Source of the DNA: Lytechinus variegatus
Lineage: Eukaryota; Echinodermata; Echinoidea; Temnopleuroida; Toxopneustidae
Assembly: GCF_018143015.1 (NCBI RefSeq)
Contig: NC_054758.1
Location: 12,504,001-12,568,000, forward strand
DNA: 64,000 nucleotides
Direction of reading: 5' to 3'
The position numbers and the translations under genes were made by a program. This document shows positions 22,201-33,068 of the stretch, one piece after another. Positions within the stretch are counted from its first letter, which is position 1. Each line of letters starts with the position of its first letter. The notes beneath the pieces are model-generated. The model searched no databases, had not been told where the DNA came from, and saw only the letters and a list, made by a program, of their open reading frames with translations.

Positions 22201-25200
22201 TGTGTTGGAATAGCACCATTGTTGCATCTATTCAACTCCACATTTACTTCATTCATATCGATATCAGTCTCTCCAGCCTCAAAGGTGTGGAACAAATTTG
22301 AGTCATCTGCGAATAACCTGAAGTTAAAAAAGGATGTTGAGTTTGGCAAATCATTTATATATATAAGAAAGAGAGTTGGGCCAAGAACAGATCCCTGTAG
22401 AACACAATAAATTTTCACGTGCGGAGACATGATGTCTTTGTATTTAACAAACTGAGACCTGTTGCTCAAATAATCCACAAACCATTGGAGCGCAATTCCG
22501 CGTATTCCATGAGATATTTTTTTGATTAGAATATCATGGTTGATGGTCTCAAATGCCTTTTGAAAATCAATAAAAACTCCTAACGTTATTTTCCCTCCAT
22601 CTAATGATTTCAGGAGGGCATTACCTAAATTGAAAACTAAAAATTTTGTAATATATTTCTTCCTGAAGCCATATTGGTGTTTTTGCAATACATTGTTACC
22701 TTCTAGAAATCTCATCAACCTATCATCTGATCATTAACGATTTTCTCAATTATTTTCGCCAATATAGGTAATACAGAAATAGGTCTACAATTTCCTGGAA
22801 TCTCCTTTGATCCTTTTTTATAAATCGGCGTTACTTTAGCAATTTTTAATGCACTTGGGAATTTACCTTCTTGGAGAGAAAATATTAAATATGACAAAGC
22901 GGAGCACCGATAATTCCCCTTGCATTTCTAATCAACCGACTTGGTATATCATCATAACCACGTGCCTTTTTTACATCTAGGGCTAGGACTCGGAGGTGTT
23001 TCTCAATTTCAGCTTTCGTCACTGGCGTCCAAAAGAAAGATTTACATAATATAGGTCATAGATGTGCTGTACAGTCAGCACCACTTAGAGGTATTTTGTT
23101 TCCCAGACTTGGCCCTATACCAGTAAAAAAATATTTGCGATCAATTGCAAATATTCTGTTGAAATTTTACAACTGATTTTTATAAAGTTAGCTGTAGCAA
23201 ATCAAATTAAACTTCTTGCTTCAACGAGCAGATTAAAATTCAATCACTATTTTGCAATTAACTACAAGACATATGATCGATTTAGGGACCAATAATAGAT
23301 TTGCAATTGATTGCAAGTTTCTTCAACACCCCCAATAGAGTCGCACATAAATGCCGACTCGTACATGATATGCAACGCGCAATCTTATTGATCAATAAGA
23401 TTGCGCAGTGCAGTAGTGCGCGTCCTCTTGGCATAATCTGACCAATGCGGTAATGCGTTTTATATTATCGCAGGCAACTAGGAGTTCTGCACTTTAAAAC
23501 AAATCCCAAATTTTACCCTTACCTTCTCCTCACCCATATGTATCTATTTAAAGGGCATACGAAACAGCAGCCTTGATAGCCCCACTTCAAAACCTGAACT
23601 ACGCATATCTGGTCAGGTTCATTGCTCATAATGATTTCATTTTATCACATTAGGCAGATTTGTTAGATCCGGGATTACCTGAATCCCCATGCAACGAAGC
23701 AGGCAGTTCATGCTCTTGTCACATCATGATTGGACATGTACAACAGTACTTTGGTTGGACTGCCTGATACTCACATAAAACGACTACAGAAGGTCCAGAA
23801 ATCTGCTGCACGACTTGTAAAGCGTTCAAAACTGTCTGATCATATCACTCGAGTTTTCAGGGAATTACATTGGCATTAGGCAAAGACTTACATACAAAGT
23901 TCTTTCCTTGGTATCTAAACTTAAAACCAACCAGACACCAGTGTACCTATCAGTTCTTCTGGAGGTTATAGACCCGGCATTCTTTCAGGGAATGTTCACC
24001 GGTTCCAACAAGTGAGAGTGAAAAGGTCCTGGGGTGACAGATCTTTTTCTGTTGCCGGTCCCCGTTTATGGAACTCACTCCCATCGGATATTAAGTCTTG
24101 CCAATCTTGCCAATCGAGAGAGCTATTCCGCAGCAAATTGAAAACTTACCTCATGAAGCATTTCCCTAATTGTTGTGGGATCTGGCCTATACTTTAATTT
24201 TGACGACCATCTTTAATTGATTGTGTATTTTTCTAATTTTTTTTGTTCAATTTTTGTGTATTTATTAATTTCATTTTCTGTATTGTAAGTATTTGATTGT
24301 GTGCCTTGAGTGTCATTTACAGATATGTGCGCTATACAAATCTTAAATTATTATTATCATCATTATTATCATATTATTATTATTATAATGCAACATTATA
24401 GTCTGCTTAAGTAGGCCATGTGCCTAAATGGACCTTTTTTTCCAGCGTAAAGGCGACCGCACACCTTACGATTGGTCTACGACTTAATTTTGGAATAAAA
24501 CTTTGTAGAATGCGATGCTAATATTGAGACTAGGAATATCATACTGTGTAATGTTCGAAATCATCGTACGAATACCTAGATTCAAATTTTTGACTATGTT
24601 ATCATCCTTCTTAGAATAAAAGCAAATTTAATATCTAGTCGTAATGACGTCATAGCTGTCATACGATTGGCTACGATTTGAAACTGATTTGGCCTTTAAT
24701 ATACTCCAAAATAAAGGCTTGCAATCTTTCAAAATGGTTATATAAGTATTCTTTCAATTAATTTTAACCTCAAATAAAGTGAAAATTATGCTTCATTCAC
24801 ATTTTCAGAAAATGAGCAAGATGCGATTTGTTCCAAATTCGGATCGCGAACAGTCGCAAGGTGTGCGGTGGCCTTAACACTGCTAAAATTATCGACATAG
24901 ATTTATGTTGCATTGCGATGAGTTCTTATGCAATTAGTTTTTGAAGTTATGATTTATATGTGTAATAATATTGCATGCATTGTTTTACTTTAATTGTCAA
25001 ATTTATAGATATAAAAATATGCATGTATTGTATATTTGGTGGAAATGAGAAAAAAATAAAAAGAAACTAAAAAAGAACTACTGGTAATACATTTCACTGC
25101 TCAATACATCTGTATAATAATAATGTTATTGATAAGCAAAAGAGGTACGTTCCTCTCAAAAACATTTTAGTTTTCCTATTGAAATAACATTTTAGGCTGA

Positions 25201-28200
25201 TGTATCCAATATGTTTGGCCTACTAATAGTTATCTAAATTGAGCGGGGAGTGTTGTGGCCCAGTGGATAAGTCTTCGAACTTTGAAACAGAGGGTCGTGG
25301 GTTCGAATCCCAGCCATGACGTAATTTCCTTCGGCAAGAAATTCTTCCACATTGTGCTGCACTCGACCCAGGTGAGGTGAATGGAAGCCCTGCAGGATTT
25401 ATTCCTTGAACGCTTTAGCGCCTATTAATATGGCGGCTTAGTTACAGCCGGGGTAATAAAACGATAACAATTATCAAAGCGCAGTTGAGTATATGTACAT
25501 AGTAACTGCGCTATATAAATGGACATATTGTTATCATTATCTAAATGCTAGTCATTTATAAAACCAAAGCCAATAAGAGATAGCACGCAGATACGTGATA
25601 AAAATGTTAGTTACCTTTTGGAAGTCTTCGTATTTACACCAGAGGATATTTGGCTGGTCACGGAGAGCCCACCAACCCTTAACATGGCGAAACCAGCCAC
25701 CACAAATCACTGTAAAAATATAAATAAAACAAAAATAAAACAAACATAGGCGAACAACCATCTCACTTTGATTTGAGCCTTTATTACTCACTGAAAATGA
25801 TTTAACAGTTGAAATAGTTATTTTCGACACCATATCTTCTTGCTAATTAAGCATTTCTTCTCCACCATGGAAAACGTATCCTAGTGTCTATATACAATTT
25901 TGAACTTATGATATGTTCATTGTGTTATATTTATTTTATTAGTTTCTTTATGGACCTATGGTTTCTTCAATGTTTGATGGTAAACTGTCTACTTTCCAGC
26001 GCAAGACACAAAGCCATTTTTTTTTTGCTTTTTATGTTTTGAATCAAATGAATCAAAATTTACTATATTGACAAATTCGAGGTCTTTATGACACAGCGTC
26101 GCTGAGACTTCTAAAGTAAATTAATTTAAACCAAAAGTGATTTACTAATAGAGTTTCATATCTTCCACTCTAGCTTGTAAGGATATCTGGATATTTTATT
26201 CAATATGCAATTAATGTAATATTTCTTAATCTATTACAAAATTTGACTATTTCGATACGCCATATCTGGCTCCCTCACTTTTTTGTGGCTTATTACGCCA
26301 CTTCATATAATTATCACTAGATATAAAATCTGCATTCACCTTATACACAAGCTATCCAAATGCCCCTTGTGCCGTCCAAGTATTGCCCTAGCATAATTGC
26401 AGTGCGGGTGGTTAATTTATCATTTGATACATTTAAGATTTTTTTTTTAATTGGAAGAAACATAATTTTGGCTAATCATCCTGCTCATACTTTTGTCAGA
26501 AAGAAAGTAAGGGAGATACCCCTTCCATCCGCCCATCTCAGCTGGTAATGTATCACCAATGAACTTGAAATAGGAGACCGCTACATCTTTAGGGTTCCTT
26601 GCGAAGTAGATGACCTATGTAAGACAAGAGGGAGTAAGGCAAAGTGAGAGAAGTTTGAATAAAAAAAAGAGAGATTAAAAGGAAAAGCTAGGCGAGAGAG
26701 GGAAAGTGGAAGGGGAGAAAAAAAAAGAAAACGAGAAATAGAAACAGGGATGGCGAAAGGGAAGACGAGGGGAATGGTAGGTAGAAAAATTAAGGCAGAG
26801 AGAAAAAAAACTTTAATCAGGAAATAGGGCAACTTTTCATGACCGAATTGTTGTGTAAGATCTCATTTTGAAGCTACAACGATAGGCTAAATACATTTAT
26901 ATTACCACAAATCACATACAATATCAGCAACAAAAAAAAAGGTACATAATGTTTGGAGTTACAGGGTTGGACATGGATTTGGAGCTGAATGCTTATGAAA
27001 CTAAATTAACAACTTAACAAAATATGTAACATTACTGTCAGTCTCATATTTTTAGGCAGTTTAAACGCAATGAAAAACTACATCTTCTCAGAGATGCATG
27101 AATGCATGTTTGCTCTGATCTTAAAACTTAATCAATTAGTAAATTGGATAAAGTTGATTATTTATCGAATGTGTAAACTTCACTTATAAGATATAGTTTT
27201 GTATCATTGTGAACAAACTTTTCAATCTACGATGTAGTCAATTTGCCATGCAAAAGAATGACAGTAAATTATTGGAGAAAGAATGTAAAATTTAACATCG
27301 TTAAAATTAGTGTATTTAATTTACATATAAGAGTTCACTGTTTGATTTAAATGGATATGAGTATTTATGCTGTAAGATTATACTGCAAAATACTAAAGTG
27401 ATCCAAAGTAGCATTACATTTTGACACCATTTCATGTGCAGCATGTCCAATCTGAAAATAACGCATTTGAGAATTCATATTTACATGACGTCTTTGTGAA
27501 AATTAGCTGTTGATTAGCCACTTTGACCATGTTGACAAACAATATTTTGGGGGACTTAAACCCTTTTCACTGTTCACAGAACTGTGATACCTATAACATA
27601 TAATAACAAAAAAAATCCTTTTCCCTCTTTTACTCTGTTCGCAAAATTTGACCACCTTATGCCAGCGACCACAATCACCTCTACTCCATTATAATCGTCA
27701 AATTTGTTGTTTAAGTTAAATTAACAAAATATGCACGTTGTCCAAAATGTGCAGGTACAGCACGAATTGACTGTACATTTTGGTTCCAAATTGCTTTTAT
27801 CAAAATGTGCAGTTTTACCAAATATGCCGTAGCGAGGACCACTACCAAGGACTATTCCTACATAAACATATTTTCGTGGTCTTTAACATTTTCAAATTTT
27901 ATGGTATTTTTGAGAGTGTAATTTTATAACCTGTCGTACTTGCAAACTTGATTATAGAGGTATAAACTTAAATGACCGTTGTCTCTCATTAGTAAAATAC
28001 ATATTCTTTCTCCATCTCTCCTCCAACTTGATTCTTTTGTTTTCAGTTACTAAATCACATCATAGGAAATGTGGGTTAGGCTTATAAACCACTACAAACA
28101 CAATTTCATAATTGGTTAACATTTCAGTACAGACCCTGTACAATATGACAATAAAATGTTATACATGTATATATTTTTCCAGCATACCTTTGACCCTTTC

Positions 28201-31200
28201 TTGATTTGATCCGGGGCAAACTCTTCCAGGATGTGACTAACCATGATCCGAGGAGATTTCCACTGAGCCATGATTTCGTGGCCTGGCGTGACCTTGGTGG
28301 TGTTCTCGTTATTGTTAGCTATGGCGAAGTCAAGGGCAAACAGATTTGCCTCCCGATTTATTTTATCGAGTTGAAGGTCGTTCATGATCAAGAAAGTTAT
28401 CTCCATTATCCAATGTGTACCTGTGTAGGATTCATGCATGCATATTCATTTATCCACTGGCGGCACCAGGATTTTTGAGCAGGGGGTGGAGGACAAAGGT
28501 TCTAGCCCCCAAACCCCTTTGACTCCCAATTGGTGTCGCAGGTGGTGGATGATGGGGATGAGGATCGGAGGGCGACGTGGTTTGGTAGATACAAGGAGGG
28601 CTTGATTGTGGATACACTTGTAGATTGGGAGGAGAATTCTGAAGACAATACGTTTCGGTACCTGGAACCATTGAAGAGATTTCAGGATTGGAGCGATGTG
28701 TTTATTTTTTTTCAATTTGGCTAACAAGTCTGGCTCCTGGGTACTGGATCCGTTGGAGGGGAGCAAAGTGGGACTGGGGAAGACCAGCTAGGAGGCTTTT
28801 ACAATAATCCAGATGGGAATAAAACACATTAAGTAGCTGCAGTGTTGAAGTACTTTCGGATTCGGCCAAATCTAAAGCTATACCCCCAAGAAGCCGTCCT
28901 GCACTTGCTGCGGATGTGTTGTGCGAGAAAGAGAGAGAGAGCGAGAACTGGTTGTCAAAAGTAACCACGGAGATCACGGACACACTCCGATACCTGAACA
29001 AAAAAATGTTCCAGACAGAGGAGAAAGACCATAACACAACATACCTGAACCGGGAAGATATATGCAGCATTTTAGTCTTCGCTTGGTTGAGCTTCAAGTT
29101 GTTAATTACGGACCAAGATATCACGCAAACAGTATGTGATTAGAGCACCACTTCTGTCGTCGATATCTGCTCATTACAATATACAAATTGGTACATAATG
29201 TGATGTATGTCACGAGGGGACGGAATCGAATCGGAAGATGGTCGGCATAGAGGGTAAATCAAAAATAGTTAAACTCAACTGACCCTTGTGGGGCACCCCA
29301 TCGAAGAGTAAATGTCTGCGACAGAGATTCCCATATTGTTACTCTCTGGAGACGGTCACATAGACTTTATCCACCCAATAATTATTCATAATACCAAAAG
29401 CTGTACAACAATACAGAATATAACAATCATATGAAGATTTTTTTTAACTTTGTCTGAAGACAAAAAATACAGATATAACAAAAATTGGATTTATGGTGAC
29501 GCTATTGAATGAAACTGAATGAGTTTAATTTTTGGTTTTGGATCCCGAACTTGTACTACAACCTTACTTAAGGAACTCCAATGGACAGCCTGCCACTGGA
29601 TACCTATTTTCCAACGTATTCAGTTTAAGGTCTGTTTATTGGTACACAAACTCTAAATCAATCGGCACCTGAATATCTTAAAGGTCAAGTCCACCTCAAA
29701 AATTGTTGATTTGAAACAATATAGAAAAATCAGACAAGCACAATGCTGAAAATTTCATTAAAATCGGATGTAAAATAAGAATTTATGACAATTCAAAGTT
29801 TCGCTTATTTTCAACAATATAGTTATATGAACGAGCCAGTTACATCCAAATGAGAGAGTCGATGATGTCACTCACTCACTATTTCTTTTGTTTTTTTTTT
29901 ATTGTTTGAATTATACAATATTTCAATTTTTACGAATTTGATGATTAGGACCTCCTTGCCTGAAACACAAAACGTTAAAATAATGGAATTCCATGTGTTC
30001 AGGGAGGAATGAAACTTCATTTCACATGACAATGACGAGAAAATCAAAATATTTCATATTTTAAACAATAAAAAAACAAAAGAAATAGTGAGTGAGTGAC
30101 ATCATCAACTCTCTCATTTGGATGTAACTGGCTCGTTCATGTAACTATTTTGTTGAAAAGAAGCGAAACTTTAAAATGCCACAACTTTCTTATTTTACAT
30201 CCGATTTTGATGAAATCTTCAGCATTGTGCTTGTTGAATTTTTCTTTTTTTATTCAAATCAAGTTTTTGTCGGAGTGGACTTGTCCTTTGATAATACCAA
30301 CAAAGTATAAACACCCACTCGTTCTTCGTTCAATAACTGACACATGCAGACTTTGCATTCCCTCTTCAAAACTCTCCTCTGCCGATTTTTTTTTGCTGTA
30401 GCAGCTGCCAAGACCTAAAATGCAATTCCTCTTCACATAAGAAATGCTTCTAGTATTCTTTGCTTAAAATCTAATTCCCTTTAGGCATACATTTTTCCTC
30501 AACAGTTAATTTCCACTTTCATCTCGAATGACTGATTATGTTTATTATTGCAAAAGTTAAAATTATTCATACATTGTACGCGCTATGGTACTTTTGTTTT
30601 TAGCGCCCTAAATATATACTATTATTGTTATATTATTATTATCAGTATGAGTATTTAAGTAACATAGACCCTCGCACCCCAGCCGACCCCCCCCCCCCCC
30701 CATATCCCATCCAAGCCCAGGAAGCGCGGCCTGCTTCCCTCCCCTAAACCTCAGCCTACCTTCTCTTTTAATCTGCATTCTGTAACGCATGGATGTAACC
30801 ATGATCTAACTCGCACATCTGAATCTTCACTCCAAATGCGAAAGTGCCACTCTGGCCCCCAATCACAGTCCTCCCGGAGAATATATAAATATATAAACAA
30901 AGTACAAATACAAACCTTTGTTTATATATTTATAGTCCTGAGGAAGATCATGCATTAAATCAATGCATGATCTTCCTCAGGACTATAAATATATAAACAA
31001 AGTACAAATACAAACCTTTGTTTATATATTTATAGTCCTGAGGAAGATCATGCATTGATCGAAAGCTTGATTAAATGGAGAAGGAGCAACGACCACTTCG
31101 TAGTCATTTTTTCCTCTCTCTCTCTCTCTCTCTATATATATATTATATAAATAGTGTACAATCTATTGTACAATATACTGGATTATAATTATGTACGACA

Positions 31201-33032
31201 AATATAAAATTATCCCGAGTGCAGGTTTATTTCACCTCGGCCTTCGGCCTCGGTGAAATAGGCTTGCACGAGGGATAATTTTATATTTGCAGTTCATATA
31301 GTCCAGTAATATTGTATGATAGAAATTCACTATTTATTATAGTAAATAGATCCCTCAATCTAAGCCCCCCATCATGGATTTTACCATAGTCTAGATCTAG
31401 ATGGCATACGTTCTTCTTACCTTATATTTGTGAAATTCCAATTGAACACGATGTTCAATTTGTCGTCTGCTGCAAGGGGTTAAACCACGTAAATTTGTAT
31501 TTCTATCTGCTATCGGAAATTATAAAAATGCTACTTCGGGAAATCGATATACAAATATATCGATTAAAAACAAATTAATCGATATTCTCCCCATTCATTT
31601 AACACTGGTTTTGCCATCCAAAAATCGAAAGTTATATTGTACATATGTACAATATAACTTTTTGAAGGGAGGTCACGTGGTACCAATCCAGCCAATCACA
31701 GCTCGTATTTTACTACCACTATTTACTATATACATATATTACATTTTCACTCCAGAAGGAGCCACAATTCACCGATATCGGTTGCTTTCTAATATTCGAT
31801 CACTCAAAATTTTTGGTTCCATGAGCCTAATTACAACAGGAGGGCAAAGGATATTCGTTCGACCAAATCTATTCGATTTTTTTTCAATTTTATATTGGTG
31901 ATTGACAAAAGTGTATGAATATAATTGAAAACCCAACACTGATTTTAAAAATAGTTACTACTGAACTTCCTTTGCCCAAATTGGAAAGATATAAAATGAC
32001 TTTGGAACTATTTTTTGACGGGCGGAAGTATTATGGCTATTTTACTGTTTCAGTTGATAAATTTGATCCCTTCGTAGTTATCGTCATAAATAGCGATTTA
32101 TTTTCAAAATGAGCTGGCTACGATACCCTTCCCTGGTCAGATATGGCATGTCAGATATATATCCTATCCAATGGTAGTAAACAATGGACCCTCTATAGTT
32201 TCACGTATGTTTTTTAATGATTTTTTTCAAGAGCCATTTCAACACACAAGTCTATGGGGAAATGTTTTATGCGCATGAGACCTTATTTATCAAAGGCCTA
32301 TTATGAATTAAATGAAAAAGAATCGCCGAGAGAGCGCTACTTATCACATTAAAAATCTAACTAATACAAGGAATGGCGAAACTTCTGACGGTCGAAAACA
32401 CCTTTAATGAATCATACACGAATGTAATATTCGAAAGCTATATAAATTCTAGAGTCTATTTCACATAATTATCCTTATCAAAGCATGTCTTCATAATCAC
32501 ACCTATGGGGGACAATTTACAGATATGTTAAAAAAATCTTATTTTTAAAAAAGAAAGTCTACCTCCATCTATGAAATACTTTCTCGTCATTTATTCGGAG
32601 AAAACCGAACAGAAATACCTGATTTAGGAAATGTAACAAGATAAACGTCATCAGGCCTCGTTATCCACGTCTGTAAATCCTCGAAAATCTGCATTTGCCG
32701 TTTAAACAAAGTGACACCTTTACATTCATAGGTGTTGAATATCTCGATATCTGAAACATCTTTGGCGAGCACCAGTTTCAAGTTAGCAGAAGCCATGTTT
32801 GTCTCACATCCAACTTCTATGTTCCTCGCATACTCTCTCTCTCTATATATGTATCTGTACATGTATGATAAATGAAGTATTATGAACAACTATTGTTCCT
32901 ATTAAAGCTGCCCTCTATTTCTTGGTAGGATCCTTGGACTTTAAGCGTTGTACCTTGGGCCTTGCCCCTAAGCAGTCACACGAATTTGCATTGTACCCAG
33001 TGCTTCCCAGTGGGTCCCTTTTTCTATTTCTG

Positions 33033-33068
<36 letters not shown>

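Noticed and set aside
30889-31066. CRISPR-like array
   Set aside because: Repeats alternate in orientation and are palindromic; the window is eukaryotic.
31611-32112. Two ORFs of 96 and 65 codons
   Set aside because: AT-rich intronic frames without domain resemblance or splice support.
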